The position numbers and the translations under genes were made by a program. The notes beneath the pieces were generated by a model, which ran no database searches, was not told where the DNA came from, and saw nothing but the letters and a program-made list of their open reading frames with translations. From JAVBPB01 sp031549965 (lineage in GTDB: Bacteria > Bacillota > Clostridia > Lachnospirales > Lachnospiraceae), in assembly GCA_031549965.1 (NCBI GenBank), contig JAVBPB010000102.1:1-23172 (forward strand): a stretch of 23,172 nt of DNA, given 5' to 3'. Positions 8,366 through 15,317 of this stretch are shown one piece after another. The first letter of the stretch is position 1; every line of letters starts with the position of its first letter.

Positions 8366-9175
8366 TTATTTTTTTAAACATTTTTGCACTTTACTAATAA
8401 GTAAATCTTTATTAACAGGCTTAACAATAAAGTCTGCCGCACCTAAATCAATAGCTGTAGTTACATACTCTTTATTTGCATGTGTTGTAAAAAACATTAT
8501 TGGAACATTCTGATACATTGGCATTTTTCTAATACTTTTAAATAATGCATATCCATCCATTCCCGGCATTTCAATGTCAATAATAAATAAATCAATTTTA
8601 TTTGTTTTTAAAAACTTAGCTACCAGCTCCGCTCTTGGAAGACCGAATACATTATAGTATTGTTTTATTATAGCTGTTACAGAATTTAAAATAGGTGTTG
8701 AATCGTCAACTACTAATATGTTTGTTGTAGTATTATTATATACTTTATCAATTGCATCACTTAATTTTTCATCATTATCTAAATGCTGGGGCAATACCAA
8801 CTGCTTACACTCCTCAAGCTCCTCTACTAATGAACTTATTTTTTTAACTAATTCATCTAAAAGTAATTTTCTTTCTTTATCATTATTCATAAACTTTTCT
8901 AACTGCATTATAATAAATTGAACATCCAGTGAACCTATATTCATTGATATTAGTTTTAGCTCATTAAGCTTTTCTTTAAGGGCTATAATGTGTAATTGGG
9001 TAGTCATTCTCATTTCTTTAATTTCAGAAGATAATATAGGTGCTCTATTCATAAACTTATTTATATTATCATATAAATTTTCCAGACTGTCACTTTGTTC
9101 TAAAGTAGTTTTAATATCTAACCCTGATATATTTAAAAGTCCGCAAACAGCATATTTTTTCCTTTTGTTCTCCAT
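8366..9175 (-). CDS. Response regulator with N-terminal degenerate Hpt-like domain and C-terminal receiver
   Basis: A 269-residue protein when started at ATG 9175, which has GGAGG 7 nt upstream. An ATG at 9187 would add four residues but lacks a ribosome site. The C-terminal half is a receiver: DD at 157-158, phosphoacceptor D200 (FIIDIEMPGMDG), TT at 230-231 and K252 (VKP). The N-terminal half has the outline of an Hpt domain (GLDI..., NLYDNINKFM, then ELKLISMNIGS and a MQLEKF helix). The position where Hpt proteins have the phosphorylated His (HxLK) is N71 (NELK). No DNA-binding or output enzyme domain follows. It is the first gene of the operon with the hybrid kinase, suggesting a phosphate-accepting adaptor or sink. 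The Hpt relation is my alignment by eye. Confidence 0.8.
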   Translation of the reverse strand: MENKRKKYAVCGLLNISGLDIKTTLEQSDSLENLYDNINKFMNRAPILSSEIKEMRMTTQLHIIALKEKLNELKLISMNIGSLDVQFIIMQLEKFMNNDKERKLLLDELVKKISSLVEELEECKQLVLPQHLDNDEKLSDAIDKVYNNTTTNILVVDDSTPILNSVTAIIKQYYNVFGLPRAELVAKFLKTNKIDLFIIDIEMPGMDGYALFKSIRKMPMYQNVPIMFFTTHANKEYVTTAIDLGAADFIVKPVNKDLLISKVQKCLKK

Positions 9176-9213
9176 GATTGCCTCCATATTGTAATACTTT
9201 CCATATGCTTCTA

Positions 9214-9242
9214 ATTATATAGTTCTATATTTAAAAAGTCAA
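9214..9242 (-). promoter_or_regulatory. SigA-type promoter of the regulator-kinase-GH18 operon
   Basis: On the minus strand TTGACT (9237-9242), a 17-nt spacer and TATAAT (9214-9219). Transcription would begin near 9207, about 30 nt before the ATG at 9175. There is no space for a riboswitch. Confidence 0.75.
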
Positions 9243-9275
9243 GAAATTTCAAGTATATCCATATATAAGGAAGAC

Positions 9276-9821
9276 TTATTCTAAAAATTCACATACAGTT
9301 CCCCTACACATACAATGTTTACATTTTATAAAACCTGGATCAATAAATCCCTTTCCAGTATTTAACATATCCTTCATATCCTCCAAAACTTCAATCAATT
9401 GCTTTCTTAAACCAGTTGTATTTTTAATAATAAACATTGAATCTTTGTATATTAATCTGCCTTCTTTTGGTCTTATACCATATAAATCCTCAATAATTAA
9501 AAAATACATAACAAGTTGCATTAAATCCCCTTCTTTAGGCATGTCCAAATCTCCAATTACACCGCTTTTTAATTCAATTGGCAGATATTTATTGCCATTC
9601 CTACTTTTAAGTATATAGTCTGGCTTACCCTTAATTCCATATCGCTCAGATTCCAAAAGCTTTGAATAAATAACCCCCTCTTCTCTTTTTTCTACTTTTT
9701 GATCTGTATAAAAAAGTATATAACCTCTTACATATGTTGAAATTTTTGTTTTGGTTATTTCAGGTTTATTAAAACTTACCAAGCATATAAGAAACAATAT
9801 TAATACTATTAAATACCACAT
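9276..9821 (-). CDS. Membrane-anchored Cas4/RecB-like PD-(D/E)XK nuclease, C-terminal half
   Basis: A 181-residue protein: one N-terminal transmembrane helix (about 2-17) followed by a PD-(D/E)XK nuclease core. Visible motifs are GKPDY with D68, IELK with E83 and K85, and the Cas4/RecB motif QLVMY (Q102, Y106). A C-terminal cluster C167, C170, C172 and C177 (CKHCMCRGTVC) resembles the three C-terminal Fe-S cysteines of Cas4. The usual N-terminal cysteine and the GxxxH motif are missing here but are found in the gene immediately upstream. The two proteins together would rebuild a complete Cas4-like fold. The start has its own ribosome site (CGGAGGATTT before ATG at 9821), so this is a real separate gene. 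No CRISPR array or cas gene is nearby, and the role is unknown. Confidence 0.75.
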   Translation of the reverse strand: MWYLIVLILFLICLVSFNKPEITKTKISTYVRGYILFYTDQKVEKREEGVIYSKLLESERYGIKGKPDYILKSRNGNKYLPIELKSGVIGDLDMPKEGDLMQLVMYFLIIEDLYGIRPKEGRLIYKDSMFIIKNTTGLRKQLIEVLEDMKDMLNTGKGFIDPGFIKCKHCMCRGTVCEFLE

Positions 9822-9845
9822 AAATCCTCCGATAAAATATTGAAA

Positions 9846-10178
9846 TTATTGTTCCATTCCATTCTTAAATAGCTGTAAAAAGTAATTAAGTATTTCTTTT
9901 AAATCAAAGTAATAATAAAGAAATACTATAATAAACATTATAATAATAAAAATTAAAACATTTACTAAGCTTGATTTTTTCTTAAGTCTAAAATTATTAT
10001 GAAAATTAAGTCCCTTTACAAAATTACTTTTTGAATTATCTGTTAATCCAAGCTTTTCATTTCTTTCTTTATAAAGTTTTCGTATGTGTTCTTTGCCATA
10101 CACTTTTTCATAATACCACTGATAGTTGCAGTAAATATATCTATTTACCTCACTTGCTGAAATTTTGTCTTTTTTCAT
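9846..10178 (-). CDS. Membrane protein carrying the N-terminal half of a Cas4-like nuclease
   Basis: A 110-residue protein. Residues 5-26 (ISASEVNRYIYCNYQWYY) match the N-terminus of Cas4-type nucleases, in which one cysteine (here C17) ligates the Fe-S cluster. KGLNFH (55-60) fits the GxxxH motif I of RecB-like nucleases. One transmembrane helix follows at about 70-91 (VLIFIIIMFIIVFLYYY) with a short tail beyond it. The nuclease core D, ExK and QxxxY motifs are absent and lie in the next gene, which begins 24 nt downstream with its own transmembrane helix. The likely arrangement is two polypeptides whose helices sit side by side and whose cytoplasmic parts assemble into one nuclease. That assembly is inference. 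No clear promoter was seen upstream. Confidence 0.7.
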   Translation of the reverse strand: MKKDKISASEVNRYIYCNYQWYYEKVYGKEHIRKLYKERNEKLGLTDNSKSNFVKGLNFHNNFRLKKKSSLVNVLIFIIIMFIIVFLYYYFDLKEILNYFLQLFKNGMEQ

Positions 10179-10215
10179 ATGCTTTCCTCATAACGGTTTA
10201 ATTTGCCAAGAAATA

Positions 10216-10245
10216 TTGACATAAATATATTTTTTATGTTACAAT
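10216..10245 (+). promoter_or_regulatory. SigA-type promoter of the MFS transporter gene
   Basis: TTGACA (10216-10221), an 18-nt spacer and TACAAT (10240-10245), followed by a ribosome site AAAAAGGAGCG and the ATG at 10283. It lies in the 104-bp gap shared with the divergent Cas4-like pair. Confidence 0.75.
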
Positions 10246-10282
10246 GATAGACCTCAACTTTAATTAAAAAGGAGCGGGTTTT

Positions 10283-11509
10283 ATGTTATCTACTTACAAA
10301 AAACTGCCTAAAGAAATATACATACTATCCATTGCTACTGTAATTATGCGTTCGGGCAGTTTTGTTATGGCATTTATGACTATGTTTTTATCAAAAAAAC
10401 TTGGCATGAATAATGAACTAATTGGTGTCTATGTAATGTTTTGTTTGATTTCTAGTACTTTAGGCGGACTCTTTGGAGGCTTTTTATGTGATAAAATAGG
10501 CAGAAAAAAAGTTATTGTTTATTTTCCTTTTATTTCAGCTATACTGATTTTTATTTGTGCCTTTTTAGAGCAATCAATAATTATCCCATACATATTGATT
10601 ATATCTAACTTTTTTCACAGTGCTCCTCATCCTGCAACAAATGCTCTCATAGCAGATTTAACCACGCCTGAAAAAAGAAGTTCCTCTTATTCTTTAGTAT
10701 ATCTGTCAATAAATGTTGGTGCTGCTGTAGGCCCAATTGTAGCCAGTTTTCTTTTTAATAATTACTTAGAATTATTTTTTATATTAGATGCAGTAGCTAC
10801 AATAATAGCTTCATTAATTATATTAACATTTATCAAAGATAACTTTAAAATTGCAATTAAAGATAAAATAAAAAATCTTCAAAATACAAACTCATTTAGC
10901 TTAATTAATGGCATAAATTTCTTATTCAAATTTAGTTTTTTAATAGGTTTTGGAATTATTCTTGGATTAATTCAAATGACTTATATTCAGAATATTTACT
11001 CTGTACCATTGTATATTGATAATATTTTTGGTCTTAAAGGAGCTAACATATATGGTTCATTAATAAGTATTAATTGCATAACTGTATTGGTTATTACTTT
11101 TTTAGTTACTTCAATTACCAAAAAACTACCTCCTTTAATCAACATATTTTTAGGTTCTTCTTTATATGGTGTGGGCTTTGTATTTTTGTTTCAGTCCAAA
11201 AGTTATATTCTATTATCTTTGTTTACGATTGTATATACTATAGGTGAAATAATTTTAGCTACTTCTACACAAGTTTTTATTGCTTCCCGTTCTCCTAGTC
11301 AGTTTAGGGGTAGGCTTAATGCTATTGTCTATTTTATCTCTAATCTAGGTGGAACACTTGGACCTATGTTAATGGGTTATTACATAAAGCATGGCTCTAT
11401 AAATACTATTTGGATTCCACTTATGATATTAAATGTTATAACTGCTATTTTAATTCTTTTAATGTATATGTTTGATAAAAAAACATTAAAAATAAAAGAA
11501 TTAACTTGA
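10283..11509 (+). CDS. Major facilitator superfamily transporter
   Basis: A 408-residue membrane protein with the spacing of about 12 hydrophobic helices. The MFS motif A loop between helices 2 and 3 is clear: GGFLCDKIGRKKV (65-77). A second conserved segment, PATNALIADLTTPEKR, follows helix 4, and the second half carries a related loop around SPSQFRGRLNAI. This places it among drug/metabolite efflux-type MFS proteins of the MdtH/YfcJ kind, a proton-driven exporter by family. The substrate cannot be read from sequence. It is a single-gene unit with its own promoter and a strong hairpin after its stop. Confidence 0.88.
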   Translation: MLSTYKKLPKEIYILSIATVIMRSGSFVMAFMTMFLSKKLGMNNELIGVYVMFCLISSTLGGLFGGFLCDKIGRKKVIVYFPFISAILIFICAFLEQSIIIPYILIISNFFHSAPHPATNALIADLTTPEKRSSSYSLVYLSINVGAAVGPIVASFLFNNYLELFFILDAVATIIASLIILTFIKDNFKIAIKDKIKNLQNTNSFSLINGINFLFKFSFLIGFGIILGLIQMTYIQNIYSVPLYIDNIFGLKGANIYGSLISINCITVLVITFLVTSITKKLPPLINIFLGSSLYGVGFVFLFQSKSYILLSLFTIVYTIGEIILATSTQVFIASRSPSQFRGRLNAIVYFISNLGGTLGPMLMGYYIKHGSINTIWIPLMILNVITAILILLMYMFDKKTLKIKELT

Positions 11510-11539
11510 AAAATACTTAATTTAAGCCATTGCTATTTA

Positions 11540-11592
11540 AAAAGTCCTTGATTTAGACTGTAGGAATTCAAAAGACTAAATCAAGGACTTTT
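11540..11592. terminator. Bidirectional hairpin terminator built from a repeat core
   Basis: AAAAGTCCTTGATTTAG (11540-11556) pairs perfectly over 17 bp with CTAAATCAAGGACTTTT (11576-11592), with a 19-nt loop. Arms ending in A- and T-runs allow termination of both the MFS gene (plus, stop 11509) and the DUF1801 gene (minus, stop 11613). The arm sequence is the same core found in the dispersed repeats at 2101 and 22952. Confidence 0.8.
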
Positions 11593-11612
11593 CATGATTC
11601 ACATTTAAAAAA

Positions 11613-12008
11613 TTATTTCTTCTTTTTATTCTTTGATTTATGTTCATAATCCATTGTATTTTCTTCAACTCTAAATCTTACTATTTCACTTATTAAATCA
11701 TAAGGAATTGGCTTGTCCAAAGGAAATTGAATTGTACCTTTAGAAGTTTTGTAATCTTTAAGCTTTGGTAAAAACATTTCTATTCCACTTGCCCCTGGAT
11801 AAAGCCCTACATGATTTTTAAATACTGCAAAATGAACCAAATTTCCATATAAATAAAATGTTGGCATCTGATAACTGATTTTCTCAGTTGCTTGTGGAGC
11901 TGCCTCTTTTATTACTTCTCTTAATTTTCCCATCTCTTTTTGAATATCTATTGGAAATTGTTGTAAATATTCATCAATATTACTAAAAGTTAGCTTTTCT
12001 TCTCCCAT
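11613..12008 (-). CDS. DUF1801 family protein (YdhG/frataxin-like fold)
   Basis: A 131-residue cytoplasmic protein. It shows the family's signature: an N-terminal helix (FSNIDEYLQQFP), LREVIKEAAPQATEKISYQMP, TFYLYGNLVHFAVFKNHVGLYP, and KGTIQFPLDKPIPYDLISEIV. The family includes B. subtilis YdhG, described as a frataxin-like iron chaperone, but many members are uncharacterised, so function is not assigned here. The C-terminus is a short lysine-rich tail (KSKNKKKK). ATG at 12008 follows AAAGGAAATTATT. It is monocistronic, with its own promoter and a shared terminator. Confidence 0.85.
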   Translation of the reverse strand: MGEEKLTFSNIDEYLQQFPIDIQKEMGKLREVIKEAAPQATEKISYQMPTFYLYGNLVHFAVFKNHVGLYPGASGIEMFLPKLKDYKTSKGTIQFPLDKPIPYDLISEIVRFRVEENTMDYEHKSKNKKKK

Positions 12009-12035
12009 ATAATAATTTCCTTTGCTTTTTTATGT

Positions 12036-12064
12036 ATTGTATCATTTTTTAATAGTTTAGTCAA
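12036..12064 (-). promoter_or_regulatory. SigA-type promoter of the DUF1801 gene
   Basis: On the minus strand TTGACT (12059-12064), a 17-nt spacer and TACAAT (12036-12041). The predicted start is close to 12030, about 20 nt before the ATG. Confidence 0.7.
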
Positions 12065-12077
12065 TCAAATGAGATAA

Positions 12078-12143
12078 TGTTACTATTTAACTTTGTTGAG
12101 GTTAGTCTCGAAAAAGTACTTAATGTAGGCTTGAATAGTAACA
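12078..12143. repeat. Diverged copy of the dispersed repeat with flanking inverted repeat
   Basis: TGTTACTATT (12078-12087) pairs perfectly with AATAGTAACA (12134-12143). The 46 nt between hold GAAAAAGTACTTAATGTAGG, a variant of the core GAAAAAGTCCTT...TAGG found in the other copies. It lies downstream of the DUF3006 gene (stop 12153, minus) and may serve as its terminator, although no T-run follows. Confidence 0.5.
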
Positions 12144-12152
12144 ATAAATTCA

Positions 12153-12371
12153 CTATTCAAATAAATTTATCATCCGTTTTTTTATTTCTTCTTTTCTTTT
12201 ATCAGTATTTTCAACATCTATTTTGTAGATGTTATTAACAAGTACTAAATAATCCCCTTCTTTAGGGTTTAATGACAAAAGCTCATTTGCTTTTATATTT
12301 ATAAATGTTCCGTCTTCTTTTTCGCATATTACTATGTTTTCTTCAAATCTATCAATTAGATATCTTTCCAT
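12153..12371 (-). CDS. DUF3006 family small protein
   Basis: A 72-residue cytoplasmic protein. It has the DUF3006 layout: an opening YLIDRFEENIVICEKEDG, a middle NPKEGDYLVLV and a closing IDVENTDKRKEEIKKRM. Its biochemical role is unknown. The family is often encoded beside ComEC-like metallo-beta-lactamase proteins, as here. Its start overlaps the end of that upstream gene by 20 bp, and a GGAG site lies inside the upstream frame. This indicates a two-gene operon and probably linked function. Confidence 0.85.
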   Translation of the reverse strand: MERYLIDRFEENIVICEKEDGTFINIKANELLSLNPKEGDYLVLVNNIYKIDVENTDKRKEEIKKRMINLFE

Positions 12372-13242
12372 GTTTTACTCCTTCTTCAAAAGTAATTTTA
12401 GAGCCTGTACTATCAGCTATAATAGTACCTGATTCATCTGTTCTATAAGTAGTAATATTATTGTCAATAAGTAGTTTAAGTACACTTTTTTTTGGGTGAC
12501 CATAGGTGTTTTTTCCTACACTTATAATTGCATTTTGCGGGGAGATTTTGTTTAATAATTCTTGTGATGTACTTGTGTCGCTGCCATGGTGTCCGCACAT
12601 AAGTACATCACTTTTTAAATCAATGCCATTATTGATAATATCTTTAATTGCTTCTAATTCACAATCTCCTATAAAAATAAATGAATCATTGTTATTTATA
12701 AGTTTAATAGATATTGAATAATTGTTAATGTTATCTCCATAGTCGTAATTATTAGGAGCAAGTAAGATAAATTTAGCGTTTCCTATGGTATAGTTGTCTC
12801 CTACTATTGGTTTAGTAATTTTTAGATTCCTATCTTCTATTGTATTTAAAAGATTTTCAAAGGTTTTTGTTGTATGCTCTTTATGTGGCATTATTATTTT
12901 GCCAATTTCATAGTTTTTTATAATATAGGATGCTGCACCTATGTGATCTGCGTGGGGATGGGTAAGTATTAAGTAATCTAATTTTTTAACATTGTTTTCA
13001 TCTAAATATGAACTTATAGTTTCAACATCATCAATGTCACCTGCATCAATTAGCATGAAATATCCATTTGATTCAATTAAAGTACTGTCAGATTCACCTA
13101 CATCAATGAAATGTACTTTCATGTGGGAATCCATTTCTATATTTGAATTAATATCGTTAATATCAAATCTTGTAATTAACATTAATGATAAAAATATTAT
13201 TAACACTATAAATGAAATAATTTTCTTTTCTTTTAATATCAT
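12352..13242 (-). CDS. ComEC/Rec2-like metallo-beta-lactamase hydrolase, membrane anchored
   Basis: A 296-residue protein. An N-terminal hydrophobic helix (about 8-24) serves as membrane anchor or signal. The rest is a metallo-beta-lactamase fold of the kind fused to the C-terminus of the competence channel ComEC: VHFIDVGESDS (43-53), the metal site LTHPHADH (H95, H97, D99, H100), GDCE (D193), GHHGSDTS (H218, H219) and GHP (H249). Stand-alone versions are common in Clostridia and may act as extracellular nucleases or phosphodiesterases. The channel domain is absent, so DNA uptake cannot be inferred. The usual DVGQGD motif reads DVGESD here. ATG at 13242 follows AAGGAGATTATT. It is co-transcribed with the DUF3006 gene. 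Confidence 0.88.
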   Translation of the reverse strand: MILKEKKIISFIVLIIFLSLMLITRFDINDINSNIEMDSHMKVHFIDVGESDSTLIESNGYFMLIDAGDIDDVETISSYLDENNVKKLDYLILTHPHADHIGAASYIIKNYEIGKIIMPHKEHTTKTFENLLNTIEDRNLKITKPIVGDNYTIGNAKFILLAPNNYDYGDNINNYSISIKLINNNDSFIFIGDCELEAIKDIINNGIDLKSDVLMCGHHGSDTSTSQELLNKISPQNAIISVGKNTYGHPKKSVLKLLIDNNITTYRTDESGTIIADSTGSKITFEEGVKHGKISN

Positions 13243-13269
13243 AATAATCTCCTTAATATAATATTTTAT

Positions 13270-13298
13270 ATTTTATAAAATTTTTTAAATAAAGTCAA
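13270..13298 (-). promoter_or_regulatory. SigA-type promoter of the ComEC-like/DUF3006 operon
   Basis: On the minus strand TTGACT (13293-13298), a 17-nt spacer and TAAAAT (13270-13275), giving a short leader before the ATG at 13242. Confidence 0.65.
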
Positions 13299-13445
13299 AT
13301 TTTTTCTATGTTTTTTATACATTTAACCTTAATTTTAATAAAATCGAATAATTTTGAAATCACTGACAATTATTGGTTTTTAGAATCTATTCATCTTATT
13401 TTTTTAACCTGTATTAAATTTTCATTAATTTTTTATTAATTATAA

Positions 13446-13474
13446 TTGACTAAAAACACTTTCTTTGGTAAAAT
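13446..13474 (+). promoter_or_regulatory. SigA-type promoter of the chemoreceptor gene
   Basis: TTGACT (13446-13451), a 17-nt spacer and TAAAAT (13469-13474), about 30 nt before ATG 13505, with ribosome site AAAGGAAGG. I saw no SigD-type motility promoter (TAAA...GCCGATAA). Confidence 0.65.
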
Positions 13475-13504
13475 AATTAAAATGCACAAAAAGGAAGGAT
13501 TAAT

Positions 13505-15229
13505 ATGAAAATCAGCACAATAATTAAACTTATTGCCTCAGTATTTACAATTGCGATTGTATCAGTAGTATTATTAATATTGTCTTTTAACACTGAAAGA
13601 AAAGCTGTTGAAAAAGAGGCAATATTAAAACAAGCCGGTCTTGATCTCATGAACGCATCAGACCTCCTCACTAATCAGGCACGTTTTTATGTACAGTATG
13701 GTGAAAAAAAGTATTATGACGCTTATATGTATGAAATTGAAGTCGCAAAAAACAGAGAAAATTCAGTTGAAACATTAAAAAAATATAATGCTTCTGAGGA
13801 AGAGTTAGCCCTTGTAGAAAAAGCATTCGCACTCTCAAGTGCTTTAGCTGAACTTGAAACAAAAGCTTTTGAAGCTGCTTCTGTTGGAGATCTTGATCAC
13901 GCACAAGAATACATGTTCGGTCCCGCTTACGATGAAAATAAAAAACCTATTACTGAAACAATGAATGAATTTCAGGAATTATTAAATGCTAATGCCAATA
14001 AGGAAGCTAGTAATGCCAGAAAAAATTCTACAATAATGATTATTTTAAGTTTAGCTTCTTTAACTGTTATGTTTATAACTATTACCTTAAGCTTAACTAT
14101 GATTTCTAAAAAATTAAAGATGGTTGCTACACTTTCTGAAAATGCAAAAGAAATTGCAGATGGTAATGTTTCACTTGATGTATCTATTAACTCTAAAGAT
14201 GAAATTGGGGTTCTTGCTGATTCATTTAAAGTAATGGTAAATGAAATTAAAATGCAAGCTGAATTTCTTGAATGTATGGCTACTGGTGATTTTAGTAAAA
14301 ACATAAATCTTCGCTCTCAAAATGATACTATGAACATAGCTATAAATAAACTAATTGATACCTTTAATAATACTATGTCAGACATTAAAACTGCTACAGA
14401 ACAAGTATCTTCTGGTGCTGAACAAGTTGCACAAGGCAGTCAATTATTAGCACAAGCTTCAACTGAACAAGCTTCTTCTGTTGAGCAATTATCTAACTCT
14501 ATAGCTTTAGTTGCAGATATTACAAAGGAGAATACTACTATTGCAGATAAAGCATCACAACTTGCTGTTTCCATTAATAGCAACGCTAAAAAAGGCTCAG
14601 AGCAGATGTCTAATATGACACAGGCTGTTAAGGAAATTCAGGATGCAAGTTTAAGTATAAATAAGGTTATTAAAGTTATTGATGATATAGCTTTCCAAAC
14701 TAATATTCTAGCTTTAAATGCCGCTGTAGAAGCCGCAAGAGCTGGTCAGCACGGTAAGGGATTTGCTGTAGTAGCCGAAGAGGTAAGAAGCCTTGCTGCA
14801 AAAAGTGCTGCTGCTGCAAAAGACACTGAAAGCTTAATTGCTAATTCAATTGAAAAAGCTCAACTTGGTGCAAGTATTTCAAGCGAAACAGCTATTTCTT
14901 TATCTGATATTGTTACAGGTATTAATGAGTCTTCTGCACTTATTACAGAAATAGCTAAATATTCCAGCAATCAGCTTAATTCAATTAGTGAGATAACTGT
15001 TGGAATACAACAGGTTTCTCATGTAGTTCAACAAAATAGTGCAACTGCACAAGAAAGTGCTGCTGCATCACAAGAAATGAACAGTCAAGCTAACCTATTA
15101 GATAATCTTGTATCTCAGTTTAACTTAAAAGGTAACAATACTAATAAAAATAAAGCTTTTAGTACAAACAAAAAAAATATTGAATTGTCAAATAACTACT
15201 TATCAGATAATTCTTTTGGAAAATACTAA
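13505..15229 (+). CDS. Methyl-accepting chemotaxis protein with four-helix-bundle sensor
   Basis: A 574-residue chemoreceptor. TM1 about 7-28; an extracytoplasmic helical sensor of the 4HB/HBM type about 30-172; TM2 about 175-200; HAMP about 201-254; then a long signalling coiled coil. The kinase/CheW-binding tip is intact: VIDDIAFQTNILALNAAVEA and then ARAGQHGKGFAVVAEEVRSL (391-430). Alternating Q/E/A-rich heptads on both sides supply methylation sites. There is no CheR-binding pentapeptide; the C-terminus is a polar tail (SFGKY). It should cluster at the membrane and control CheA activity. The ligand is unknown, and no other chemotaxis gene is in the window. It is a single-gene unit. Confidence 0.93.
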   Translation: MKISTIIKLIASVFTIAIVSVVLLILSFNTERKAVEKEAILKQAGLDLMNASDLLTNQARFYVQYGEKKYYDAYMYEIEVAKNRENSVETLKKYNASEEELALVEKAFALSSALAELETKAFEAASVGDLDHAQEYMFGPAYDENKKPITETMNEFQELLNANANKEASNARKNSTIMIILSLASLTVMFITITLSLTMISKKLKMVATLSENAKEIADGNVSLDVSINSKDEIGVLADSFKVMVNEIKMQAEFLECMATGDFSKNINLRSQNDTMNIAINKLIDTFNNTMSDIKTATEQVSSGAEQVAQGSQLLAQASTEQASSVEQLSNSIALVADITKENTTIADKASQLAVSINSNAKKGSEQMSNMTQAVKEIQDASLSINKVIKVIDDIAFQTNILALNAAVEAARAGQHGKGFAVVAEEVRSLAAKSAAAAKDTESLIANSIEKAQLGASISSETAISLSDIVTGINESSALITEIAKYSSNQLNSISEITVGIQQVSHVVQQNSATAQESAAASQEMNSQANLLDNLVSQFNLKGNNTNKNKAFSTNKKNIELSNNYLSDNSFGKY

Positions 15230-15235
15230 TAAAAG

Positions 15236-15267
15236 ACCCCCTATATAATTAATTGTATATAGGGGGT
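15236..15267. terminator. Bidirectional intrinsic terminator after the chemoreceptor gene
   Basis: ACCCCCTATATA (15236-15247) pairs perfectly over 12 bp with TATATAGGGGGT (15256-15267), with an 8-nt loop. It is followed by AAACTTTTTCT on the plus strand and by TCTTTTATTA on the minus strand. It serves the chemoreceptor gene (stop 15229) and can serve the coiled-coil gene (stop 15318). Confidence 0.85.
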
Positions 15268-15317
15268 AAACTTTTTCTATTAACCACTTTCAATATTATG
15301 TAAGATAAATTTAGCAT

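Noticed and set aside
9822..9845. A frameshift or sequencing error splitting one Cas4-like gene
   Set aside because: The second gene has its own well-placed GGAGG and ATG, and each half has its own membrane helix at the junction. A damaged single gene is therefore less likely than a natural split.
13671..14304. Minus-strand frames inside the chemoreceptor gene
   Set aside because: The plus-strand chemoreceptor is complete with intact domains. The antisense frames lack ribosome sites and family features.
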